A stretch of DNA of 21,226 nt from an uncultured Ruminococcus sp. (lineage in GTDB: Bacteria > Bacillota > Clostridia > Oscillospirales > CAG-272): the NCBI GenBank assembly GCA_902783755.1, contig CACZSC010000218.1:1-21226 (forward strand), written 5' to 3'. This document shows, piece after piece, positions 1-6,864 of this stretch (positions are counted from its first letter, which is position 1; the number at the start of each line of letters is the position of its first letter). The translations under genes and the position numbers were made by a program. The notes under the pieces are model-generated. The model had not been told where the DNA came from, did no database searches, and was given only the letters and a program-made list of their open reading frames with translations.

Positions 1-59
1 GCCCTGGAACGGCTCTTCGCCAGCCCGGATTCCCTGAGATATGTATCAAGTCTCGTCAT
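1..59 (-). CDS. tlyA: TlyA family rRNA methyltransferase / hemolysin A, N-terminal fragment (cut by window edge)
   Basis: Only the first 19 codons lie in the window. They translate to MTRLDTYLRESGLAKSRSR, which matches the start of the S4 RNA-binding domain of TlyA proteins (the usual form is RLDxxLxxxGLAxSRxxA). TlyA enzymes are S-adenosylmethionine-dependent 2'-O-methyltransferases acting on rRNA, with an N-terminal S4 domain and a C-terminal FtsJ-type domain. The start ATG overlaps the TGA of the upstream prenyl synthase gene as ATGA, so the two are probably translationally coupled. The order xseA-xseB-ispA-tlyA is common in Firmicutes and supports the call. The methyltransferase domain cannot be seen here, so its integrity is unknown. 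Confidence 0.75.
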   Translation of the reverse strand, partial: MTRLDTYLRESGLAKSRSR

Positions 60-1063
60 TTCTTCCTTGACAGCAGCCATACCGCCAGGTCGCACAGGTT
101 CTTGCTGTTCTCATATCCCGAGATGACTTCCACGGCCAGGAGCGTGAGCAGTGTCTCCTCGTCCTCGGCCTCGCTCATGGACATGAACGAGAGCACCGTC
201 TTCCGGTCGTTCTTCTCGTCAGTGCCTGCGGTCTTCCCGAGGGTGGCAGTGTCGCCCTTCACGTCAAGTATGTCGTCGTGTATCTGGAACGCCAGTCCTA
301 TGGCGTCGGCGTACTTCTTTATGTTCTCCGTATCCCTGGAGCTGGGGCTCTCCACTGCCGCGAAATACCCGAGGAGGCACGCGGCCTTTATGAGACAGCT
401 GGTCTTTCTCAGAAATATCTTCTTAAGGTCCGAATAGCTCTCCGCAGCGTTCTTTAGGTCCAGGGTCTGGCCTTCCATCATCCCCATGACCCCCGCCTCG
501 TGGGCAAGCGTCGCCACGGCGTACCTGACCGCCTTGTGGCTCACATACCGGTTTGAAGCGCACAGTTCAAAGGCGAAGGTGAGCAGCGCGTCCCCCGCGA
601 GGAGAGCTCCCGCCTCTCCGTATTTCACGTGGCAGGAGGGCTTTCCCCTGCGCAGCACGTCATCGTCCATGCAGGGCATGTCGTCATGGATCAGTGACGA
701 GGCATGGATGCATTCGAGGGCGCAGGCAAACGGAAGGGCCGCATCCTCGGAACCGCCGAACAGCCGGCAGAATTCCAGCACCAGGAACGCGCGGACTCTC
801 TTGCCGCCTCCCAGCACCGAATACTTCATGGCCTCGGTGGTCTCGTTGCTGCCCGCGTATTCGGGACCCAGGTATCTCTCGAGTTCCTTTTCCACGAGGG
901 CGGCATCACGCTTCATGACGTCCTTAAGGCTTTCGGCCTTCGTCTCCCTCGCTTCGGCAGGCTTGTCGAAGACCCGCTCGGGCTCCTGATCCGGGACTTT
1001 TTCCGGAGCGGCAGTCTGGCCGAACACCAGCTGGCCGTTGTCTTTCTTGATACTGTTATCCAT
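56..1063 (-). CDS. ispA: Polyprenyl (farnesyl/geranylgeranyl-type) diphosphate synthase
   Basis: Trans-isoprenyl diphosphate synthase, which condenses isopentenyl diphosphate with allylic diphosphates to make the C15/C20 precursors of undecaprenyl and quinone lipids. The first aspartate-rich motif DDMPCMDDD lies at residues 127-135 and is followed by LRRGKP. The second, DDILD, is at about 263-267 within FQIHDDILDVKGD. A GGGKRVR substrate-binding motif is near 86. The ATG at 1063 is chosen because GAGG sits six bases upstream. A GTG at 1066 directly precedes it in frame. The protein is about 40 residues longer than the usual 290-300. The extra N-terminal part is charged and looks disordered, and an internal ATG at residue 50 (MKRDAALVEKEL) would give a standard-length enzyme. 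It lies nine bases after xseB and overlaps tlyA. Product chain length cannot be settled from the sequence alone. Confidence 0.93.
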   Translation of the reverse strand: MDNSIKKDNGQLVFGQTAAPEKVPDQEPERVFDKPAEARETKAESLKDVMKRDAALVEKELERYLGPEYAGSNETTEAMKYSVLGGGKRVRAFLVLEFCRLFGGSEDAALPFACALECIHASSLIHDDMPCMDDDVLRRGKPSCHVKYGEAGALLAGDALLTFAFELCASNRYVSHKAVRYAVATLAHEAGVMGMMEGQTLDLKNAAESYSDLKKIFLRKTSCLIKAACLLGYFAAVESPSSRDTENIKKYADAIGLAFQIHDDILDVKGDTATLGKTAGTDEKNDRKTVLSFMSMSEAEDEETLLTLLAVEVISGYENSKNLCDLAVWLLSRKK

Positions 1064-1071
1064 CACACACC

Positions 1072-1293
1072 TCAGTCCATGTCAGTTTCAGTGTACCCGT
1101 CTCCGGACGGTACCAGCTTCTTCACCGCCGCCTCGGCCTTGTCGAGCTTAGAATTGCAGAATTTCACCAGCGCCACCCCTTCCTCGAAGAGCCCCAGGGA
1201 CTCGTCGAGGGGCGCGCTCCCGCCCTCCAGGGCCTTCACTATCTCGTCAAGCCTTGCGATGGCGGCCTCGAATGTCATCTCCTTGTTTTCCAT
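1072..1293 (-). CDS. xseB: Exodeoxyribonuclease VII small subunit
   Basis: Small helical subunit of exonuclease VII, several copies of which bind one XseA large subunit to degrade single-stranded DNA. The sequence starts MENKEMTFEAAIARLDEIV and carries the family signature, with LEGG around residue 23 followed by PLDESLGLFEEGVAL. At 73 residues it is of normal size. I chose the ATG at 1293 because AAAGGA (1300-1305) lies six bases before it. An in-frame ATG at 1308 overlaps the xseA stop as ATGA and would add five residues (MKGTE), but it has no good ribosome site. It follows xseA and precedes ispA in the operon, as is usual in Firmicutes. Confidence 0.92.
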   Translation of the reverse strand: MENKEMTFEAAIARLDEIVKALEGGSAPLDESLGLFEEGVALVKFCNSKLDKAEAAVKKLVPSGDGYTETDMD

Positions 1294-1304
1294 TTCAGTT
1301 CCTT

Positions 1305-2594
1305 TCATCGGTTAATATCCGCTTTCGGGATTATATCGTCGACCGTGCAGCCCACGGAGCCGTCCCCCGTGGTGAATGAGACGCGGTCTCCCGGCATAAC
1401 GTCCGTTATGCTCTTCACGAGCTTCCCGTCCTGCCTGTACACGGCGCTGTATCCTCTCGCCATCACGGCCATGGGATCCAGGGCCCCGAGCTTTCCCGCC
1501 ATGACGGCGAGCTCCGATCTCTTTCCGGCGAATCCGGCCTGTCCCGCAGCCAGGAGCCGGTCGGCCATCCTGTCCGCCAGCATGCGTCTGTCAGCGATCC
1601 CGCTCACGGGATCGGACAGGACTTTTGACTTCGCCATCCTGTCCACATCGCCTCTGAGGGATGATATCCTCGACAGCAGCAGCCGTCTCTCGGTCAGCAC
1701 CGTGTTCATGAGCCATCCCCTGACGGCGTCCGCGTCCGGCACCGCCAGCTCCGCTGCCGCCGAGGGCGTCGGGGCTCTCACGTCGGCGACGAAATCGCAG
1801 ATCGTGAAGTCCGTCTCATGCCCCACGGCAGATATGACGGGGATCTTTGACGCGTATATCTCCCTGGCCAGCCTCTCGTCGTTGAAGGCCCACAGATCCT
1901 CTATGGATCCTCCGCCCCTTCCGATTATGATCACGTCGCAGGAGGATGTGCCGTTGAAATACCTTATTCCCTCCCTGAGGTTCTCGGCAGCCCCCTGTCC
2001 CTGGACCAGGGACGGGAAAAGAAGCAGCTTCGCTGCGGGGAACCTTCTCGTGGCCACGTCTATCATGTCCCGGACGGCAGCACCCGTGTCCGAGGTTATG
2101 ATGCCGATGCAACGCGGGAATTCCGGCAGAGGCTTCTTTTTTCCCTCATCGAACAGCCCTTCGGCTGCCAGCTTTCTTTTCAGCTGCTCGTAAGCCTGGT
2201 ACAGCGCCCCTATGCCGTCGGGTTCCATTGACTCGCAGTAGAGCTGGTACTCCCCGGTCGCCGTGTATACCGAAACTTTTCCCGAGGCCAGCACCTTCAT
2301 GCCGTCCTCCGGCATGAACCTGAGCCTCATGTTGCTGGACCGGAACATCACCGCCTTCAGCTGGGACTTCTCGTCCTTGAGCTTGAAGTAGTAGTGGCCG
2401 GAGGCTATGTGGTTCTTGAAGTTGGATATCTCCCCGCGGACAGTGATCCTGTCCAGTCCCGGGGTAGAGTCCAGCACGTTCTTCAGATAATCGTTCAGCT
2501 GGCTGACGGTCACGGCGCTCCTCATCTGTGAAGAGGTACCGTAAGACATGTCTTCGTATTCAGAATAGTCCACTGTCACCCTCCCGTCCGTCAT
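1305..2594 (-). CDS. xseA: Exodeoxyribonuclease VII large subunit
   Basis: Catalytic and DNA-binding subunit of exonuclease VII, which cuts single-stranded DNA from both ends into oligonucleotides. About 429 residues, the usual size. The N-terminal OB-fold begins around residue 26 (VSQLNDYLKNVLD, then VRGEISNFK at 52-60). The conserved catalytic region has GIITS near 164, IIIGRGGGSIEDLWAFNDE at 222-240, then PVISAVGHETDFTICDFVAD and RAPTPSAAAE at about 252-282. The ATG at 2594 overlaps the TGA of the upstream TsaD-like gene as ATGA. The reading frame stays open for a further 96 codons upstream, but that stretch lies inside the TsaD-like gene and lacks homology-like sequence, so it is not counted. 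The C-terminal third is helical and is followed by a short tail. Confidence 0.95.
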   Translation of the reverse strand: MTDGRVTVDYSEYEDMSYGTSSQMRSAVTVSQLNDYLKNVLDSTPGLDRITVRGEISNFKNHIASGHYYFKLKDEKSQLKAVMFRSSNMRLRFMPEDGMKVLASGKVSVYTATGEYQLYCESMEPDGIGALYQAYEQLKRKLAAEGLFDEGKKKPLPEFPRCIGIITSDTGAAVRDMIDVATRRFPAAKLLLFPSLVQGQGAAENLREGIRYFNGTSSCDVIIIGRGGGSIEDLWAFNDERLAREIYASKIPVISAVGHETDFTICDFVADVRAPTPSAAAELAVPDADAVRGWLMNTVLTERRLLLSRISSLRGDVDRMAKSKVLSDPVSGIADRRMLADRMADRLLAAGQAGFAGKRSELAVMAGKLGALDPMAVMARGYSAVYRQDGKLVKSITDVMPGDRVSFTTGDGSVGCTVDDIIPKADINR

Positions 2595-3580
2595 AAATTT
2601 CCGTAGTATGCTCCCAGGAGCGCCGTACCGCAGGCGTTGTCCGATGACATCGCGGGTTCGGCAAACATCCCGTATCTTCCAAGTTCTCTTCTTATGTATC
2701 CTGAGCTCATGACGCCTCCGGAATATATGACCGGAAGCTTTCCGTACTGTTCCAGCACGTTCTCCGTCATCCTCGAGAGAGTATCTGATATATGCCTCAG
2801 CACGAAGGCGGAGGTCAGCGCCCGGTCCCCGGTCTTTCCGTAAAGCTCCGCCGCCTTGTTCTCGAGTCCCGACAGATTGCATTCCGCGTCCCGGACGTTC
2901 AGCTTGGCACGGGGCACTTTTCCTTCATATCCGAGGGCGAGTCCGTCCATCTCGGCTCCGCAGGGGAAGCTCATCCCCATCATGACCCCGGCCCTGTCCA
3001 CGGCCTGCCCGCAGTTTATGTCCAGGGTCCCTCCGATCTTTTCAGCTGTGAAAGGCACCCGGGTCCCCATCCGGTTCGGCCTGTCCGAAGGCCTGCAGAG
3101 CAGCACGTCCGTGGTGCCGCCCGACACATGGAATGCGATGAATTCACTCTCCAGGAACCCGCGGACACCGGTCCCGGCTTCCCGGCATGCCGACCGGACC
3201 GCCGCCATTATATGCCCCGCCTGGTGGGAAAAGTACATCACCGGTACCTGAAGCGCGGCTGCCGCCGTCTCCGCTGCGGACACTCCCGCGAGGAAGCATG
3301 GCATGTACGATCCCTCCGCGTCCCTCGGAGCGTAGGACACCGCCACCGCGGCCACCCCGGGTCCGCCGAGCTCCGCCAGCCTGTTCCTCACCAGCCCTGC
3401 CGCCTCCGGCAGGTTCTTCGTATGAAGGAACACGGCGTCGCTCTGCCTGAGTCCCCGCTCCCCTTCCTTCACACCGAGGGGGATCTTCGCGTTGAGGAGG
3501 ATCTCTCCCCCGAAAGTGCACAGGGCGGCGGACGTCGTGTAATTGCTGGTGTCTATGCCCAGCACGAGCCCGGACGTCAT
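2591..3580 (-). CDS. TsaD/Gcp-like (peptidase M22 family) protein
   Basis: Member of the Kae1/TsaD/YgjD ASKHA-fold superfamily, 329 residues. Visible family elements are GIDTSNYTTS at 8-17, the metal-binding HxxxH as SHQAGH (H119 and H123), HVSGGTTD at 151-158, GGTLDINCGQAVDRAG near 183-198, IYSGGVMSSGY near 285-295, and SSDNACG near 312-318. True TsaD, which makes the threonylcarbamoyl (t6A) modification of tRNA, normally has a DET-type sequence in the first motif and SGGHT in the third. Here these read NYTTS and SGGTT. I therefore read it as the TsaD paralogue that Clostridia often carry and that is annotated as peptidase M22, not as the essential tRNA enzyme. It overlaps nusB and xseA by ATGA at both ends, so it is a fixed member of this operon. 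Its substrate is unknown. Confidence 0.85.
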   Translation of the reverse strand: MTSGLVLGIDTSNYTTSAALCTFGGEILLNAKIPLGVKEGERGLRQSDAVFLHTKNLPEAAGLVRNRLAELGGPGVAAVAVSYAPRDAEGSYMPCFLAGVSAAETAAAALQVPVMYFSHQAGHIMAAVRSACREAGTGVRGFLESEFIAFHVSGGTTDVLLCRPSDRPNRMGTRVPFTAEKIGGTLDINCGQAVDRAGVMMGMSFPCGAEMDGLALGYEGKVPRAKLNVRDAECNLSGLENKAAELYGKTGDRALTSAFVLRHISDTLSRMTENVLEQYGKLPVIYSGGVMSSGYIRRELGRYGMFAEPAMSSDNACGTALLGAYYGNL

Positions 3581-4014
3581 TTCTGCTCCGGATCCGCCAG
3601 AAGCCCTTTTTCCCGGGCCAGCCTGTTCAGGATCCCGTTGATGAAGGCCGGGGCTTTTTCGTCATCGTATTTCTTCGCGATCTCAACGGCCTCGTTTATG
3701 GCCACTTTAGGCGGGACCTCCAGCCCCGTCATCTCGTAAACTGCCATCCTGAGTATGTTCCTCGTGACCGCAGACATCCTTGTCATCTTCCATCTGACCG
3801 AGAAGCTCTCGATCCCGGAATCCAGCTCCTCACGGGCGCCGCAGACCCCCAGGAATATCTTCTTCGCGTAATTCAGGGGCTTCTCCTCCAGATTCTCCGC
3901 GTTGAAGTCATAAAAGGCAGACGGGTCCGTCTCCCTGTCGAAATCATAGGCAAAAAGCATCCTGAAAGCCTGTTCACGGCTTTCCCTCTTGGCCTGTACC
4001 GTTTTTTCGGACAT
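3577..4014 (-). CDS. nusB: Transcription antitermination factor NusB
   Basis: NusB binds boxA RNA with NusE (ribosomal protein S10) and supports antitermination of rRNA operons. The roughly 145-residue all-helical protein shows the family pattern: SREQAFRMLFAYDF near the start, YAKKIFLGV in the middle, MTRMSAVTRNILRMAVYEM near 80-98, then PPKVAINEAVEIAKKYDDEK and FINGILNRLARE at the end. I place the start at ATG 4014 because GGAG (4021-4024) lies six bases upstream. An in-frame ATG at 4026 would add four residues (MERD) but has no ribosome site. It is the first gene of the operon and is read from the consensus promoter at 4087-4115. Its stop overlaps the next start as ATGA. Confidence 0.94.
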   Translation of the reverse strand: MSEKTVQAKRESREQAFRMLFAYDFDRETDPSAFYDFNAENLEEKPLNYAKKIFLGVCGAREELDSGIESFSVRWKMTRMSAVTRNILRMAVYEMTGLEVPPKVAINEAVEIAKKYDDEKAPAFINGILNRLAREKGLLADPEQK

Positions 4015-4020
4015 ATCGCG

Positions 4021-4024
4021 CTCC
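4021..4024 (-). promoter_or_regulatory. Ribosome binding site deciding the nusB start
   Basis: GGAG on the minus strand, six bases before the ATG at 4014. It overlaps the upstream in-frame ATG (4024-4026), which itself has no purine-rich site before it. This is the reason the shorter NusB start is preferred. Confidence 0.6.
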
Positions 4025-4039
4025 ATTCAAAAGTTCATT

Positions 4040-4057
4040 GCGCACACGCGCGTGCGC
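4040..4057 (-). repeat. GC inverted repeat in the nusB leader
   Basis: GCGCAC and GTGCGC are separated by six bases, with a perfect 10-bp palindrome CACGCGCGTG (4045-4054) inside. Transcription from the promoter at 4087-4115 should begin near 4080, so the repeat falls within the 5' leader about 25 bases before the nusB start and could fold in RNA. No U-tract follows it, so it is not a terminator. Its role is unknown. Confidence 0.4.
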
Positions 4058-4086
4058 GTATGCAGTACATATTACATCAATTATAT

Positions 4087-4115
4087 ATTATACCTCCGCA
4101 TTCCCCGGCTGTCAA
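4087..4115 (-). promoter_or_regulatory. Sigma-A promoter of the nusB-xseA-ispA operon (perfect consensus)
   Basis: On the minus strand, TTGACA (4110-4115) is followed by exactly 17 bases and TATAAT (4087-4092). Both hexamers match the consensus fully. The expected start point is near 4080, about 66 bases before the nusB ATG. A 16-bp perfect palindrome abuts the -35 box on its upstream side. Confidence 0.85.
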
Positions 4116-4118
4116 TGA

Positions 4119-4134
4119 ATATTCACGTGAATAT
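4119..4134. promoter_or_regulatory. 16-bp perfect palindrome, possible operator
   Basis: ATATTCACGTGAATAT reads the same on both strands. It lies three bases upstream of the -35 box of the nusB promoter, a position typical of activator or repressor sites. The half site TATTCAC/GTGAATA recurs singly at 4232-4240 and 4277-4283 in the same intergenic region. No regulator that binds it can be named. Confidence 0.45.
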
Positions 4135-4287
4135 ACACCCGAAAAGCCGGAATTATGCATAATCCGTGCATAAATAACGGCTATTTACGGGGCCTGAAAA
4201 ATCCGTTTATCCCGCAAATCAACGGCCGCAGGTGAATATACGGTGATCTGAGGGCTGATTTCTGAATAAATATAAATATTCACGGTG

Positions 4288-4312
4288 ATGCATATACATA
4301 CGGGATATGCAT
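4288..4312. repeat. Inverted repeat upstream of the trmO promoter, possible operator
   Basis: ATGCATAT (4288-4295) and ATATGCAT (4305-4312) are perfect inverted copies separated by nine bases. They end three bases before the -35 hexamer of the trmO promoter. The geometry (8-bp arms, centres 17 bp apart) fits a dimeric regulator site. No regulator gene lies next to it. Confidence 0.4.
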
Positions 4313-4314
4313 AT

Positions 4315-4343
4315 TTGATTTGGGCGTGGGAATGGGGTATAAT
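4315..4343 (+). promoter_or_regulatory. Promoter of the trmO - GH123-like operon
   Basis: TTGATT (4315-4320), 17 bases, then TATAAT (4338-4343). The expected transcript start near 4350 places the first in-frame ATG (4320) upstream of the transcript. That rules it out and supports the GTG start at 4377. Confidence 0.75.
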
Positions 4344-4363
4344 GGTGGCAGAACGATGGGTAC

Positions 4364-4370
4364 GGAGGGG
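4364..4370 (+). promoter_or_regulatory. Ribosome binding site deciding the trmO GTG start
   Basis: GGAGGGG, six bases before the GTG at 4377. The only ATG after the predicted transcript start (4356) lies upstream of this site and would leave a leader of about six bases. The GTG is therefore the likely initiation codon. Confidence 0.7.
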
Positions 4371-4376
4371 ATTTTC

Positions 4377-5084
4377 GTGGAGATACTTCCCATAGCGGAG
4401 ATAAGATGCAAATTCAGCAGGAAATTCGGGCTTCCCAGGCAGAGCGGATATGCGCCCGGCCTCAGGGGCACCATAGTTTTCATGCCGGAATACAGGATAA
4501 AAAAGGCGACCGAAGGGCTCGAGAGCTTTTCCCATCTCTGGATCATCTGGGGTTTTTCGGAAGGCTTCGCTTCCATGGCAGACACGGAAGGGAAACGGGG
4601 GTGGGACCCCGCTGTGAGACCTCCGAAGCTCGGCGGCAACACCAGGGTCGGCGTCTTTGCCACAAGATCCCCCAACAGACCCAACCGGCTGGCTCTTTCG
4701 GCCGTAAGGATCGAATGCATAAGGGACACGGACGAATACGGGACCGTCATCGATGTCTCGGGCATCGACATGACGGACGGTACCCCGGTTTATGACATCA
4801 AGCCGTACATCCCGTATTCCGACTCCATACCCGGTGCCGCGGGCGGCATATCCGAGGATCCGGAGGCAGGCCGGCTGGCCGTGGAGGGCACTGCCCTGCT
4901 CGGATGTCTTTCACCCGAAGACCGTCAGGCCGTCATCGAGTGTCTCGGGAACGACCCGAGGCCCGGATACGTCTCCGACCCCGGAAGGATATTCACCATG
5001 TCATATTCGGAATATGAGATATCCTTCACTGTGGACGGAAGGACGCTCACCGTTACGGAATGCGCAGAACGCGCGGACAGCTGA
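4377..5084 (+). CDS. trmO: tRNA (N6-threonylcarbamoyladenosine37-N6)-methyltransferase TrmO
   Basis: TrmO (formerly TsaA/YaeB, UPF0066) uses S-adenosylmethionine to methylate the t6A base at position 37 of threonine tRNAs to m6t6A. The 235-residue product matches the family length. It begins EILPIAEIRCKFSRKFGLPR (after the initiator residue), has FSHLWIIWGF near 51-60, the family signature TRSPNRPNRLALS at about 96-108, and DIKPYIPYSDS near 140-150. The C-terminal region of about 70 residues is as in longer bacterial members. The start is GTG at 4377, supported by GGAGGGG six bases upstream and by the promoter position. It is the first gene of a two-gene operon, and its TGA shares its last base with the Shine-Dalgarno of the next gene. 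It lies divergently from the operon holding the TsaD-like gene. Confidence 0.93.
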   Translation: MEILPIAEIRCKFSRKFGLPRQSGYAPGLRGTIVFMPEYRIKKATEGLESFSHLWIIWGFSEGFASMADTEGKRGWDPAVRPPKLGGNTRVGVFATRSPNRPNRLALSAVRIECIRDTDEYGTVIDVSGIDMTDGTPVYDIKPYIPYSDSIPGAAGGISEDPEAGRLAVEGTALLGCLSPEDRQAVIECLGNDPRPGYVSDPGRIFTMSYSEYEISFTVDGRTLTVTECAERADS

Positions 5085-5094
5085 GGACATACAT

Positions 5095-6771
5095 ATGAGA
5101 GAATCGATTCAGACAGGGTTCATATCCTCTTTGGAAAAATGCTTCGAAGATGAGGACTTTTCATCGAAGCCGCTCATCGACCGTCTCAGCATGCTGAATA
5201 ACGAACACCTTTCGGTCCAGCTTATGATCTCGGACGGAGATCCCGGCGCTCCCGACAGGATGCCGTGCAGGGTAATGATAAAGTCGCCTCTTGCCGGCCG
5301 GATCACGGTCCGGGAGGTAGTCCAGATCAACGTCCCCATGCCGGCGAGAAAGCTCTTCAGTGACGAAGACTATCTCAGAAAGGAGCCCGGAAGATTCCCG
5401 GACCTGCTGCTTCCCCTGAGATATGACGGCTGCCTCATACTCCACGGGAACCTGCTGAAATGCCTCTGGCTGGATATCCGCCCTGACGGCGGGACCGGAC
5501 CGGGGACCTACGGGATCACGGCGGAGGTGTGGAACGAAGATCAGACGCAGCTCCTGTCATCATGCGGCCTCACCGTGGAGATACTGCCCTGCTCACTTCC
5601 CGTGACGGATTTCCACTACACCCAGTGGTTCTACGCCGACACCCTGGCTTCGTACTACAATGTCGGGATGTTTTCCGAAAGGCACTGGGAGATCATCGAA
5701 AACTTCCTTGCGAAAGCCGCGGATCTCGGGATAGACACTGTCCTGACGCCGGTATTGACTCCTCCCCTCGACACGAAGATAGGCGGGGAGCGGCCCACGT
5801 GCCAGCTGGTGGACATCACGGTCCGAGACGGAGAATACACTTTCGGCTTCTCCAGATTCGACAGATGGGCAGGACTGCTCCTGAAATACGGGTTCAGACA
5901 GATCGAGATAAACCACATGTTCACTCAGTGGGGCGCCGGGCATGCGCCTAAAGTCATGGCATCGGTCAATGGTGAGGAGAGACGCATCTTCGGCTGGGAG
6001 ACGGATTCCCTGTCGGAGGAATATCTCGGTTTCGTGAAAAAGCTCCTCGCCGCGCTGGTAAGCCACGCAAAGGAGCTCGGTATATCCGGCATGCTGAGGT
6101 TCCACATCTCGGACGAGCCTTCAGAAAAGGATCTCCCGAGATATCTTGAACTCAGGAAGGCCCTGGGATCCGTCACTGAAGGCAGGCCCGTCATGGACGC
6201 GGTTTCCGACCCCGGATTCTGGAAAAGCGGGGCCGTAGGAACCCCCGTGGCAAATATCTCCCGCGTGGAGGATTTCATCGGGGAGGGAGTCCCTCACCTG
6301 TGGACCTATTACTGCTGCTCCGAAGGCAAGGAAGTTTCAAACAGGTTCGTTTCCATGCCCTCCTGGCGCAACCGGATCATAGGGGTCCAGATGTACAAAT
6401 ACGGGCTCGAAGGATTCCTGCACTGGGGGTATGACTTCTACTACAACCGGTTTTCCGACTCCCCGGTGGATCCGTATCAGGATCCCTGCGGCGATTATTT
6501 CGTCCCTGCCGGGGATGCCTTCTCGGTATATCCGAAGGCTGACGGCACGCCCCTCGACACTGTCCACGCCCTAGTGTTCAAGCATGCCCTGGAAGATATG
6601 AAAGCTTTCTGTCTGTGTGAACAGCTGTGCGGCCGCGATTTCGTCATATCCCTGATCGACGGTCTTGCCGGAATGGATGTCACCTTCAGGCATTACCCGA
6701 AGGACGCCGGCTACATCCTGACGCTCAGGGAAAAGGTTAACGAAGCCATCTGTCAGGCCCTGACGGAATGA
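5095..6771 (+). CDS. GH123 / DUF4091 catalytic-domain protein, probable beta-N-acetylhexosaminidase-type glycosidase
   Basis: Protein of 558 residues with an N-terminal beta-rich part (about 1-170) and a TIM-barrel-like part from about 172 (DFHYTQWFYADTLASYY). The family features are an adjacent Asp-Glu pair in HISDEP (D340, E341), PSWRNRIIGVQMYKYGLEG near 422-440, and GFLHWGYDFYYN at 440-451. In characterised GH123 enzymes a neighbouring Asp-Glu pair drives substrate-assisted cleavage of beta-N-acetylgalactosaminides. Transferring that activity here is inference. No signal peptide is visible, so it should act inside the cell on imported oligosaccharides. The ATG at 5095 has AGGA seven bases upstream, overlapping the trmO stop. 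The frame is open for about 100 codons further up, but that part lies inside trmO in another frame. A hairpin terminator follows at 6865-6905. Confidence 0.8.
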   Translation: MRESIQTGFISSLEKCFEDEDFSSKPLIDRLSMLNNEHLSVQLMISDGDPGAPDRMPCRVMIKSPLAGRITVREVVQINVPMPARKLFSDEDYLRKEPGRFPDLLLPLRYDGCLILHGNLLKCLWLDIRPDGGTGPGTYGITAEVWNEDQTQLLSSCGLTVEILPCSLPVTDFHYTQWFYADTLASYYNVGMFSERHWEIIENFLAKAADLGIDTVLTPVLTPPLDTKIGGERPTCQLVDITVRDGEYTFGFSRFDRWAGLLLKYGFRQIEINHMFTQWGAGHAPKVMASVNGEERRIFGWETDSLSEEYLGFVKKLLAALVSHAKELGISGMLRFHISDEPSEKDLPRYLELRKALGSVTEGRPVMDAVSDPGFWKSGAVGTPVANISRVEDFIGEGVPHLWTYYCCSEGKEVSNRFVSMPSWRNRIIGVQMYKYGLEGFLHWGYDFYYNRFSDSPVDPYQDPCGDYFVPAGDAFSVYPKADGTPLDTVHALVFKHALEDMKAFCLCEQLCGRDFVISLIDGLAGMDVTFRHYPKDAGYILTLREKVNEAICQALTE

Positions 6772-6864
6772 TACGGCATGCGATTCGCAGATTATATTTT
6801 TACTGAATCCAGTATCACTGAACCCAATTTAAGTTAAGACGGAGACCGCTGTGATCAGAAAACG

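Larger units (their letters stand above)
4015..4376. other. Divergent intergenic region between nusB and trmO, rich in inverted repeats
   Basis: About 360 bases without a gene, clearly more AT-rich than the flanking coding DNA. It holds the nusB promoter (4087-4115), the trmO promoter (4315-4343), and several palindromes: ATATTCACGTGAATAT at 4119-4134, ATTATGCATAAT at 4152-4163, TAAATA/TATTTA at 4171-4187, and ATGCATAT/ATATGCAT at 4288-4312. The last ends three bases before the trmO -35 box. CGGTGAT occurs at 4241-4247 and 4283-4289, each time next to a GTGAATA or TATTCAC half site. Open frames through this stretch look non-coding: they have no ribosome site and would cross the promoters. Confidence 0.6.

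Noticed and set aside
704..2193. Plus-strand open frames opposite ispA, xseB and xseA
   Set aside because: These are shadows of conserved genes on the minus strand, with Ser/Pro/Ala-rich low-information sequence.
2595..2882. Extended N-terminus of the xseA frame (about 96 extra codons)
   Set aside because: It overlaps the TsaD-like gene in another frame, is arginine-rich and unlike any exonuclease VII, and the ATG at 2594 gives the normal length with an ATGA junction.
2792..3739. Long plus-strand open frame opposite the TsaD-like and nusB genes
   Set aside because: It is antisense to two well-supported genes, has a composition typical of a GC-rich shadow frame (His, Arg, Pro-rich), and has no ribosome site or domain.
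4185..4771. Minus-strand frames across the nusB/trmO intergenic region and the trmO start
   Set aside because: They run through both promoters and antisense to trmO. No ribosome site or domain is visible.
4792..5094. Extended N-terminus of the GH123-like frame
   Set aside because: It lies within trmO in another frame. The ATG at 5095 has a good ribosome site and begins the conserved protein.
6806..6826. Short near-repeat ACTGAATCCA / ACTGAACCCA after the GH123-like gene
   Set aside because: Only two imperfect 10-base copies, with no array and no flanking mobile-element signs.
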